Made by a program: the position numbers and the translations under genes. 64,000 bases of DNA, taken from the NCBI GenBank assembly GCA_036172665.1, contig CM069875.1, positions 17,081,806-17,145,805 on the forward strand, given 5' to 3'. Positions 25,617 through 37,533 of this stretch are shown here, piece after piece. The DNA is from Prosopocoilus inquinatus. Taxonomy: Eukaryota; Arthropoda; Insecta; Coleoptera; Lucanidae. The number at the start of each line of letters is the position of its first letter. The stretch's first letter is position 1. Under the pieces are notes generated by a model that did no database searches, was not told where the DNA came from, and saw only the letters and a list, made by a program, of their open reading frames with translations.

Positions 25617-26808
25617 GTAAGGATCGATTAGATACATCACAGGAACAACGCTAATGCGTGTTGTTTCATTTAAAACTATTTCCAGCTTCTGCTGCGTCCG
25701 AAAATTTCGAATCTCACATCAGAGTTACTGGAGTCCATCGAAACGTCAAATAACATAGTAGATAAGTAAGGATCGATTAGATACATCACAGGAACAACGC
25801 TAATACGTGTTGTTTCGTTCAAAACTATTTCCAGCTTCTGCTGCGTCCGAGAACTTTGTATCTCACACCAGAGTTACTGGAGTCCATTCAAACGTCAAAT
25901 AACATGATAGATGAGTAAGGATCGATTAGATACATCACAGGAACAACGCTAATACGTGTTGTTTCGTTTAAAACTATTTCCAGCTTCTGCTGCGTCCGAA
26001 AACGTCGTATCTCACATCAGACTTACTGGAGACCATCCAAACGGCAAATAACATGTTAGATAAGTAAGGATCGTTTAGATACATCACAGGAACAACGCTA
26101 ATGCGTGTTGTTTCGTTTAAAACTATTTCCAGCTTCTGCTGCGTCCGAAAATATCGTATCTCACATCAGAGATACTGGAGTCCATCCAAACGTCAAATAA
26201 CATGATAGATGAGTAAGGATCGATTAGATACATCACAGGAACAACGCTAATACGTGTTGTTTCGTTTAAAACTATTTCCAGCTTCTGCTGCGTCCGATAA
26301 TTTCGTATCTCACATCAGAGTTACTGGAGGTCATCCAAACGTCAAATAACATGATAGATGAGTAAGGATCGATTAGATACATCACAGGAACAACGCTAAT
26401 GCGTGTTGTTTCGTTTAAAACTATTTCCAGCTTCAGCTGCGTCCGAGAACTTCGTATCTCACTTCAGAGTTACTGGAGTCCATCCAAACGTCAAATAACA
26501 TGATAGATGAGTAAGGATCGATTAGATACATCACAGGAACAACGCTAATGCGTGTTGTTTCATTTAAAACTATTTCCAGCTTCTGCTGCGTCCGATAATT
26601 TCGTATCTCACATCAGAGTTACTGGAGTCCATCCAAACGTCAAATAACATGATAGATAAGTAAGGATCGATTAGATACATCACAGGAACAAGACGAATAC
26701 GTGTTGTTTCGTTCAAAACTATTTCCAGCTTCTGCTGCGTCCGAGAACTTTGTATCTCACATCAGAGTTACTGGAGTCCATTCAAACGTCAAATAACATG
26801 ATAGATGA

Positions 26809-26954
26809 GTAAGGATCGATTAGATACATCACAGGAACAAGGCTAATACGTGTTGTTTCGTTTAAAACTATTTCCAGCATCAGCTGCGTCCGAAAACGTC
26901 GTATCTCACATCAAAGTTACTGGAGTCCATCCAAACATCAAATATGTTAGATAA
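26809..26954. repeat. 146-bp variant monomer, copy 5
   Basis: Same 3-bp deletion. It is in the block that starts at 26,660, and it is the rightmost copy; no 146-bp unit occurs after about 27 kb. Confidence 0.92.
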
Positions 26955-29591
26955 GTAAGGATCGATTAGATACATCACAGGAACAACGCTAATACGTGTT
27001 GTTTCGTTTAAAACTATTTCCAGCTCCTGCTGCGTCCAAAAACTTTGTATCTCACATCAGACTTACTGGAGTCCATCCAAACGTCAAATAACATGTTAGA
27101 TAAGTAAGGATCGATTAGATACATCACAGGAACAACGCTAATGCGTGTTGTTTCATTTAAAACTATTTCCAGCTTCTGCTGCGTCCGATAATTTCGTATC
27201 TCACATCAGAGTTACTGGAGTCCATCCAAACGTCAAATGACATGTTAGATAAGTAAGGATCGTTTAGATACATCACAGGAACAACGCTAATGCGTGTTGT
27301 TTCGTTTAAAACTATTTCCGGCTTCTGCTGCGTCCGAAAACGTCGTATCTCACATCAGAGCTACTGGAGTCCATCGAAACGCCAAATAACTTTATAGATG
27401 AGTAAGGATCGATTAGATACATCACAGGAACAACGCTAAAGCGTGTTGTTTCATTTAAAACTATTTCCAGCTTCTGCTGCGTCCGAAAACGTCGTATCTC
27501 ACATCAGAGTTACTGGAGTCCATCCAAACGTCAAATAACATGATAGATAAGTAAGGATCGATTAGATACATCACAAGAACAAGACGAATACGTGTTGTTT
27601 CGTTCAAAACTATTTCCAGCTTCTGCTGCGTCCGAGAACTTTGTATCTCACATCAGAGTTACTGGTGTCCATTCAAACGTCAAATAACATGATAGATGAG
27701 TAAGGATCGATTAGATACATCACAGGAACAACGCTAATACGTGTTGTTTCGTTTAAAACTATTTCCAGCTTCTGCTGCGTCCGAAAATATCGTATCTCAC
27801 ATCAGAGATACTGGAGTCCATCCAAACGTCAAATAACATGATAGATGAGTAAGGATCGTTTAGATACATCACAGGAACAACGCTAATGCGTGTTGTTTCG
27901 TTTAAAACTATTTCCGGCTTCTGCTGCGTCCGAAAACGTCGTATCTCACATCAGAGCTACTGGAGTCCATCGAAACGCCAAATAACATTATAGATGAGTA
28001 AGGATCGATTAGATACATCACAGGAACAACGCTAAAGCGTGTTGTTTCATTTAAAACTATTTCCAGCTTCTGCTGCGTCCGAAAACGTCGTATCTCACAT
28101 CAGAGTTACTGGAGTCCATCCAAACGTCAAATAACATGATAGATAAGTAAGGATCGATTAGATACATCACAGGAACAAGACGAATACGTGTTGTTTCGTT
28201 CAAAACTATTTCCAGCTTCTGCTGCGTCCGAGAACTTTGTATCTCACATCAGAGTTACTGGAGTCCATTCAAACGTCAAATAACATGATAGATGAGTAAG
28301 GATCGATTAGATACATCACAGGAACAACGCTAATGCGTGTTCTTTCGTTTAAAACTATTTCCAGCTTCTGCTGCGTCCGAAAACGTCGTATCTCACATCA
28401 GAGCTACTGGAGTCCATCGAAACGCCAAATAACATGATAGAGGAGTAAGGATCGATTAGATACAGCACAGGAACAACGCTAATACGTGTTGTTTCGTTTA
28501 AAACTATTTCCAGCTCCTGCTGCGTCCAAAAACTTCGTATCTCACATCAGACTTACTGGAGTCCATCCAAACGTCAAATAACATGTTAGATAAGTAAGGA
28601 TCGTTTAGATACATCACAGGAACAACGCTAATGCGTGTTGTTTCGTTTAAAACTATTTCCAGCTTCTGCTGCGTCCGAAAATTTCGTATCTCACATTAGA
28701 GTTACTGGAGTCCATCGAAACGTCAAATAACATAGTCGCTAAGTAAGGATCGATTAGATACATCACAGGAACAACGCTAATACGTGTTGTTTCGTTCAAA
28801 ACTATTTCCAGCTCCTGCTGCGTCCAAAAACTTCGTATCTCACATCGGAGTTACTAGAGTCCATCGAAACGTCAAATAACATGATAGATGAGTAAGGATC
28901 GATTAGATACATCACAGGAACAACGCTAAAGCGTGTTGTTTCATTTAAAACTATTTCCAGCTTCTGCTGCGTCCGAAAACGTCGTATCTCACATCAGAGT
29001 TACTGGAGTCCATCCAAACGTCAAATAACATGATAGATAAGTAAGGATCGATTAGATACATCACAAGAACAAGACGAATACGTGTTGTTTCGTTAAAAAC
29101 TATTTCCAGCTTCTGCTGCGTCCGAGAACTTTGTATCTCACATCAGAGTTAATGGAGTCCATTCAAACGTCAAATAACATGATAGATGAGTAAGGATCGA
29201 TTAGATACATCACAGGAACAACGCTAATACGTGTTGTTTCGTTTAAAACTATTTCCAGCTTCTGCTGCGTCCGAAAATATCGTATCTCACATCAGAGATA
29301 CTGGAGTCCATCCAAACGTCAAATAACATGATAGATGAGTAAGGATCGATTAGATACATCACAGGAACAACGCTAATACGTGTTGTTTCGTTTAAAACTA
29401 TTTCCAGCTCCTGCTGCGTCCAAAAACTTCGTATCTCACATCAGAGTTACTAGAGTCCATCGAAACGTCAAATAACATGATAGATGAGTAAGGATCGATT
29501 AGATACATCACAGGAACAACGCTAATGCGTGTTGTTTCATTTAAAACTATTTCCAGCTTCTGCTGCGTCCGATAATTTCGTATCTCACATC

Positions 29592-31208
29592 AGAGTTACT
29601 GGAGTCCATCCAAACGTCAAATAACATGTTAGATAAGTAAGGATCGTATAGATACATCACAGGAACAACGCTAATGCGTGTTGTTTCGTTTAAAACTATT
29701 TCCAGCTTCTGCTGCGTCCGAAAACGTCGTATCTCACATCAGAGCTACTGGAGTCCATCGAAACGCCAAATCACATTATAGATGAGTAAGGATCGATTAG
29801 ATACAGCACAGGAACAACGCTAATACGTGTTGTTTCGTTTAAAACTATTTCCAGCTCCTGCTGCGTCCAAAAACTTCGTATCTCACTTCAGAGTTACTGG
29901 AGTCCATCCAAACGTCAAATAACATGATAGATGAGTAAGGATCGATTAGATACATCACAGGAACAACGCTAATGCGTGTTGTTTCATTTAAAACTATTTC
30001 CAGCTTCTGCTGCGTCCGATAATTTCGTATCTCACATCAGAGTTACTGGAGTCCATCCAAACGTCAAATAACATGATAGATGAGTAAGGGTCGATTAGTT
30101 ACATCACAGGAACAACGCTAATGCGTGTTGTTTCGTTTAAAACTATTTCCAGCTTCAGCTGCGTCCGAGAACTTCGTATCTCACTTCAGAGTTACTGGAG
30201 TCCATCCAAACGTCAAATAACATGATAGATGAGTAAGGATCGATTAGATACATCACAGGAACAACGCTAATGCGTGTTGTTTCGTTTAAAACTATTTCCA
30301 GCTTCAGCTGCGTCCGAGAACTTCGTATCTCACTTCAGAGTTACTGGAGTCCATCCAAACGTCAAATAACATGTTAGATAAGTAAGGATCGATTAGATAC
30401 ATCACAGGAACAACGCTAATACGTGTTGTTTCGTTCAAAACTATTTCCAGCTTCTACTGCGTCCGAGAACTTTGTATCTCTCATCAGAGTTACTGGAGTC
30501 CGTCCAAACGTCAAATAACATGATAGATGAGTAAGGATCGATTAGATACATCACAGGAACAACGCTAATGCGTGTTGTTTCATTTAAAACTATTTCCAGC
30601 TTCTGCTGCGTCCGATAATTTCGTATCTCACATCAGAGTTACTGGAGGCCATCCAAACGTCAAATAACATGTTAGATAAGTAAGGATCGATTAGATACAT
30701 CACAGGAACAACGCTAATACGTGTTGTTTCGTTTAAAACTATTTCCAGCTCCTGCTGCGTCCAAAAACTTTGTATCTCACCTCAGACTTACTGGAGTCCA
30801 TCCAAACGTCAAATAACATGTTAGATAAGTAAGGATCGATTAGATACATCACAGGAACAACGCAAATGCGTGTTGTTTCATTTAAAACTATTTCCAGCTT
30901 CTGCTGCGTCCGAAAATTTCGTATCTCACATCAAAGTTACTGGAGTCCATCGAAACGCCAAATAACATGATAGATGAATAAGGATCGATTAGATACATCA
31001 CAGGAACAACGCTAATGCGTGTTGTTTCATTTAAAACTATTTCCAGCTTCTGCTGCGTCCGAAAATTTCGAATCTCACATCAGAGTTACTGGAGTCCATC
31101 GAAACGTCAAATAACATAGTAGATAAGTAAGGATCGATTAGATACAGCACAGGAACAACGCTAATACGTGTTGTTTCGTTTAAAACTATTTCCAGCTCCT
31201 GCTGCGTC
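29592..31208. repeat. Eleven-unit run recurring at 40.6 kb
   Basis: Matches 40,618-42,234 at +11,026 bp (74 units) and 11,271-12,887 at -18,321 bp. The GATCGTATAG unit, CAAATCACATT and GGGTCGATTAGTTAC are shared markers. It is one of the few links between the left and right parts of the window. Confidence 0.83.
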
Positions 31209-31275
31209 CGAGAACTTTGTATCTCTCATCAGAGTTACTGGAGTATGTCCAAACGTCAAATAACATGATAGATGA

Positions 31276-34048
31276 GTAAGGATCGATTAGATACAGCACA
31301 GGAACAACGCTAATACGTGTTGTTTCGTTTAAAACTATTTCCAGCTCCTGCTGCGTCCAAATACTTTGTATCTCACATCAGACTTACTGGAGTCCATCCA
31401 AACGTCAAATAACATGTTAGATAAGTAAGGATCGTTTAGATACATCACAGGAACAACGCTAATACGTGTTGTTTCGTTCAAAACTATTTCCAGCTTCTAC
31501 TGCGTCCGAGAACTTTGTATCTCTCATCAGAGTTACTGGAGTCCGTCCAAACGTCAAATAACATGATAGATGAGTAAGGATCGATTAGTTACATCACAGG
31601 AACAACGCTAATATGTGTTGTTTCGTTTAAAACTATTTCCAGCTGCTGCTCCGTCCGAAAATTTCGTATCTCACATTAGAGTTACTGGAGTCCATCGAAA
31701 CGTCAAATAACATAGTAGCTAAGTAAGGATCGATTAGATACATCACAGGAACAACGCTAATACGTGTTGTTTCGTTCAAAACTATTTCCAGCTCCTGCTG
31801 CGTCCAAAAACTTCGTATCTCACATCGGAGTTACTAGAGTCCATCGAAATGTCAAATAACATGATAGATGAGTAAGGATCGATTAGATACATCACAAGAA
31901 CAAGACGAATACGTGTTGTTTCGTTCAAAACTATTTCCAGCTTCTGCTGCGTCCGAGAACTTTGTATCTCACATCAGAGTTACTGGAGTCCATTCAAGCG
32001 TCAAATAACATGATAGATGAGTAAGGATCGATTAGATACATCACAGGAACAAGACGAATACGTGTTGTTTCGTTCAAAACTATTTCCAGCTTCTGCTGGG
32101 TCCGAGAACTTTGTATCTCACATCAGAGTTACTGGAGTCCATTCAAACGTCAAATAACATGATAGATGAGTAAGGATCGATTAGATACATCACAGGAACA
32201 AGGCTAATACGTGTTGTTTCGTTTAAAACTATTTCCAGCATCAGCTGCGTCCGAAAACGTCGTATCTCACATCAAAGTTACTGGAGTCCATCCAAACATC
32301 AAATAACATGTTAGATAAGTAAGGATCGATTAGATACATCACAGGAACAACGCTAATACGTGTTGTTTCGTTTAAAATTAATTCCAGCTCCTGCTGCGTC
32401 CAAAAACTTCGTATCTCAAATCAGAGTTACTAGAGTCCATCGAAACGTCAAATAACATGATAGATGAGTAAGGATCGATTAGATACATCACAGGAACAAC
32501 GCTAATGCGTGTTGTTTCATTTAAAACAATTTCCAGCTTCTGCTGCGTCCGGTAATTTCGTATCTCACATCAGAGTTACTGGAGGTCATCCAAACGTCAA
32601 ATAACATGATAGATGGGTAAGGATCGATTAGATACATCACAGGAACAACGCTAATGCGTGTTGTTTCGTTTAAAACTATTTCCAGCTTCAGCTGCGTCCG
32701 AGAACTTCGTATCTCACTTCAGAGTTACTGGAGTCCATCCAAACGTCAAATAACATGATAGATGAGTAAGGATCGATTAGATACATCACAGGAACAACGC
32801 TAATGCGTGTTGTTTCATTTAAAACTATTTCCAGCTTCTGCTGCGTCCGATAATTTCGTATCTCACATCAGAGTTACTGGAGGCCATCCAAACGTCAAAT
32901 AACATGTTAGATAAGTAAGGATCGATTAGATACATCACAGGAACAACGCTAATACGTGTTGTTTCGTTCAAAACTATTTCCAGCTTCTACTGCGTCCGAG
33001 AACTTTGTATCTCTCATCAGAGTTACTGGAGTCCGTCCAAACGTCAAATAACATGATAGATGAGTAAGGATCGATTAGATACATCACAGGAACAACGCTA
33101 ATGCGTGTTGTTTCGTTTAAAACTATTTCCAGCATCTGCTGCGTCCGAAAATTTCGTATCTCACATCAAAGTTACTGGAGTCCATCGAAACGCCAAATAA
33201 CATGTTAGATAAGTAAGGATCGATTAGATACATCACAGGAACAACGCTAATACGTGTTGTTTCGTTTAAAACTATTTCCAGCTCCTGCTGCGTCCAAAAA
33301 CTTTGTATCTCACCTCAGACTTACTGGAGTCCATCCAAACGTCAAATAACATGTTAGATAAGTAAGGATCGATTAGATACATCACAGGAACAACGCTAAT
33401 GCGTGTTGTTTCATTTAAAACTATTTCCAGCTTCTGCTGCGTCCGATAATTTCGTATCTCACATCAGAGTTACTGGAGTCCATCCAAACGTCAAATAACA
33501 TGTTAGATAAGTAAGGATCGTTTAGATACATCACAGGAACAACGCTAATGCGTGTTGTTTCGTTTAAAACTATTTCCAGCTTCTGCTGCGTCCGAGAACG
33601 TCGTATCTCACATCAGAGCTACTGGAGTCCATCGAAACGCCAAATAACATTATAGATGAGTAAGGATCGATTAGATACAGCACAGGAACAACGCTAATAC
33701 GTGTTGTTTCGTTTAAAACTATTTCCAGCTCCTGCTGCGTCCAAAAACTTTGTATCTCACATCAGACTTACTGGAGTCCATCCAAACGTCAAATAACATG
33801 TTAGATAAGTAAGGATCGTTTAGATACATCACAGGAACAACGCTAATACGTGTTGTTTCGTTCAAAACTATTTCCAGCTTCTACTGCGTCCGAGAACTTT
33901 GTATCTCTCATCAGAGTTACTGGAGTCCGTCCAAACGTCAAATAACATGATAGATGAGTAAGGATCGATTAGATACAGCACAGGAACAACGCTAATACGT
34001 GTTGTTTCGTTTAAAACTATTTCCAGCTCCTGCTGCGTCCAAAAACTT
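31276..34048. repeat. 2.8-kb run duplicated 42 units downstream, left copy
   Basis: Matches 37,534-40,306 at +6,258 bp (42 x 149). Markers are the TATGTG / GCTGCTGCTCCG unit, CTGGGTCC, AAAATTAATTCC, AAACAATTTCC with CCGGTAAT and GATGGGTAAGG. Small differences include CCAAATACTTTG here against CCAAAAACTTTG, CCGTCCGAAAA against CCGTCTGAAAA, and CATTCAAGCG against CAGTCAAGCG. Confidence 0.83.
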
Positions 34049-35149
34049 CGTATCTCACTTCAGAGTTACTGGAGTCCATCCAAACGTCAAATAACATGAT
34101 AGATGAGTAAGGATCGATTAGATACATCACAGGAACAACGCTAATGCGTGTTGTTTCATTTAAAACTATTTCCAGCTTCTGCTGCGTCCGATAATTTCGT
34201 ATCTCACATCAGAGTTACTGGAGTCCATCCAAACGTCAAATAACATGATAGATGAGTAAGGGTCGATTAGTTACATCACAGGAACAACGCTAATGCGTGT
34301 TGTTTCGTTTAAAACTATTTCCAGCTTCAGCTGCGTCCGAGAACTTCGTATCTCACTTCAGAGTTACTGGAGTCCATCCAAACGTCAAATAACATGATAG
34401 ATGAGTAAGGATCGATTAGATACATCACAGGAACAACGCTAATGCGTGTTGTTTCGTTTAAAACTATTTCCAGCTTCAGCTGCGTCCGAGAACTTCGTAT
34501 CTCACTTCAGAGTTACTGGAGTCCATCCAAACGTCAAATAACATGTTAGATAAGTAAGGATCGATTAGATACATCACAGGAACAACGCTAATACGTGTTG
34601 TTTCGTTCAAAACTATTTCCAGCTTCTACTGCGTCCGAGAACTTTGTATCTCTCATCAGAGTTACTGGAGTCCGTCCAAACGTCAAATAACATGATAGAT
34701 GAGTAAGGATCAATTAGATACATCACAGGAACAACGCTAATGCGTGTTGTTTCATTTAAAACTATTTCCAGCTTCTGCTGCGTCCGATAATTTCGTATCT
34801 CACATCAGAGTTACTGGAGGCCATCCAAACGTCAAATAACATGTTAGATAAGTAAGGATCGATTAGATACATCACAGGAACAACGCTAATACGTGTTGTT
34901 TCGTTTAAAACTATTTCCAGCTCCTGCTGCGTCCAAAAACTTTGTATCTCACCTCAGACTTACTGGAGTCCATCCAAACGTCAAATAACATGTTAGATAA
35001 GTAAGGATCGATTAGATACATCACAGGAACAACGCTAATGCGTGTTGTTTCATTTAAAACTATTTCCAGCTTCTGCTGCGTCCGAAAATTTCGTATCTCA
35101 CATCAAAGTTACTGGAGTCCATCGAAACGCCAAATAACATGATAGATGA

Positions 35150-37533
35150 ATAAGGATCGATTAGATACATCACAGGAACAACGCTAATGCGTGTTGTTTC
35201 ATTTAAAACTATTTCCAGCTTCTGCTGCGTCCGAAAATTTCGTATCTCACATTAGAGTTACTGGAGTCCATCGAAACGTCAAATAACATAGTAGCTAAGT
35301 AAGGATCGATTAGATACATCACAGGAACAACGCTAATACGTGTTGTTTCGTTCAAAACTATTTCCAGCTGCTGCTCCGTCTGAAAATTTCGTATCTCACA
35401 TTAGAGTTACTGGAGTCCATCGAAACGTCAAATAACATAGTAGCTAAGTAAGGATCGATTAGATACATCACAGGAACAACGCTAATACGTGTTGTTTCGT
35501 TCAAAACTATTTCCAGCTCCTGCTGCGTCCAAAAACTTCGTATCTCACATCGGAGTTACTAGAGTCCATCGAAATGTCAAATAACATGATAGATGAGTAA
35601 GGATCGATTAGATACATCACAAGAACAAGACGAATACGTGTTGTTTCGTTCAAAACTATTTCCAGCTTCTGCTGCGTCCGAGAACTTTGTATCTCACATC
35701 AGAGTTACTGGAGTCCAGTCAAGCGTCAAATAACATGATAGATGAGTAAGGATCGATTAGATACATCACAGGAACAAGACGAATACGTGTTGTTTCGTTC
35801 AAAACTATTTCCAGCTTCTGCTGGGTCCGAGAACTTTGTATCTCACATCAGAGTTACTGGAGTCCATTCAAACGTCAAATAACATGATAGATGAGTAAGG
35901 ATCGATTAGATACATCACAGGAACAACGCTAATGCGTGTTGTTTCATTTAAAACTATTTCCAGCTTCTGCTGCGTCCGATAATTTCGTATCTCACATCAG
36001 AGTTACTGGAGGCCATCCAAACGTCAAATAACATGTTAGATAAGTAAGGATCGATTAGATACATCACAGGAACAACGCTAATACGTGTTGTTTCGTTTAA
36101 AACTATTTCCAGCTCCTGCTGCGTCCAAAAACTTTGTATCTCACCTCAGACTTACTGGAGTCCATCCAAACGTCAAATAACATGTTAGATAAGTAAGGAT
36201 CGATTAGATACATCACAGGAACAACGCTAATGCGTGTTGTTTCATTTAAAACTATTTCCAGCTTCTGCTGCGTCCGAAAATTTCGAATCTCACATCAGAG
36301 TTACTGGAGTCCATCGAAACGTCAAATAACATAGTAGATAAGTAAGGATCGATTAGATACAGCACAGGAACAACGCTAATACGTGTTGTTTCGTTTAAAA
36401 CTATTTCCAGCTCCTGCTGCGTCCAAAAACTTTGTATCTCACATCAGACTTACTGGAGTCCATCCAAACGTCAAATAACATGTTAGATAAGTAAGGATCG
36501 ATTAGTTACATCACAGGAACAACGCTAATATGTGTTGTTTCGTTTAAAACTATTTCCAGCTGCTGCTGCGTCCGAAAATTTCGTATCTCACATTAGAGTT
36601 ACTGGAGTCCATCGAAACGTCAAATAACATAGTAGCTAAGTAAGGATCGATTAGATACATCACAGGAACAACGCTAATACGTGTTGTTTCGTTCAAAACT
36701 ATTTCCAGCTGCTGCTCCGTCTGAAAATTTCGTATCTCACATTAGAGTTACTGGAGTCCATCGAAACGTCAAATAACATAGTAGCTAAGTAAGGATCGAT
36801 TAGATACATCACAGGAACAACGCTAATACGTGTTGTTTCGTTCAAAACTATTTCCAGCTCCTGCTGCGTCCAAAAACTTCGTATCTCACATCGGAGTTAT
36901 TAGAGTCCATCGAAATGTCAAATAACATGATAGATGAGTAAGGATCGATTAGATACATCACAAGAACAAGACGAATACGTGTTGTTTCGTTCAAAACTAT
37001 TTCCAGCTTCTGCTGGGTCCGAGAACTTTGTATCTCACATCAGAGTTACTGGAGTCCATTCAAACGTCAAATAACATGATAGATGAGTAAGGATCGATTA
37101 GATACATCACAGGAACAACGCTAATGCGTGTTGTTTCATTTAAAACTATTTCCAGCTTCTGCTGCGTCCGATAATTTCGTATCTCACATCAGAGTTACTG
37201 GAGGCCATCCAAACGTCAAATAACATGTTAGATAAGTAAGGATCGATTAGATACATCACAGGAACAACGCTAATACGTGTTGTTTCGTTTAAAACTATTT
37301 CCAGCTCCTGCTGCGTCCAAAAACTTTGTATCTCACCTCAGACTTACTGGAGTCCATCCAAACGTCAAATAACATGTTAGATAAGTAAGGATCGATTAGA
37401 TACATCACAGGAACAACGCTAATGCGTGTTGTTTCATTTAAAACTATTTCCAGCTTCTGCTGCGTCCGAAAATTTCGAATCTCACATCAGAGTTACTGGA
37501 GTCCATCGAAACGTCAAATAACATAGTAGATAA
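35150..37533. repeat. Locally scrambled region with 8- and 9-unit duplications
   Basis: About 35,240-35,740 recurs at about 36,580-37,080 (+1,341 bp, nine units), including the CCGTCTGAAAATTTC unit. About 35,810-36,500 recurs at about 37,000-37,690 (+1,192 bp, eight units). The change from nine to eight units happens inside the hybrid unit at 36,938. This region marks the change from the long-block left part to the short-block right part of the window. Confidence 0.75.
36938..37086. repeat. Hybrid monomer marking a one-unit deletion
   Basis: The front part has ACAAGAACAAGACG, as at 35,597. The back part has CTGGGTCCGAG, as at 35,746. The two neighbouring units have been fused with loss of exactly one unit length, which shortens the displacement to the earlier copy from 1,341 to 1,192 bp. 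Confidence 0.75.

Larger units (their letters stand above)
23596..27858. repeat. 4.3-kb run, right copy
   Basis: Counterpart of 17,490-21,752. It lies inside the right copy of the 15-kb duplication. Confidence 0.83.
20233..35056. repeat. About 15-kb segmental duplication, right copy
   Basis: Counterpart of 2,210-17,480. Single-base differences seen against the left copy include TGCTTCTG at 21,661 (AGCTTCTG on the left), AGTTTCTG near 22,110, CATACAAACG near 22,451, GGTGTCC at about 27,666, GATAGAGGAG at about 28,442 and CAATTAG at about 34,711. The left copy has its own change (AACTTTTTCC) near 11,675. The right copy has an extra unit pair at 25,170-25,467 relative to the left and lacks the five units at 15,637-16,381. 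Confidence 0.88.
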
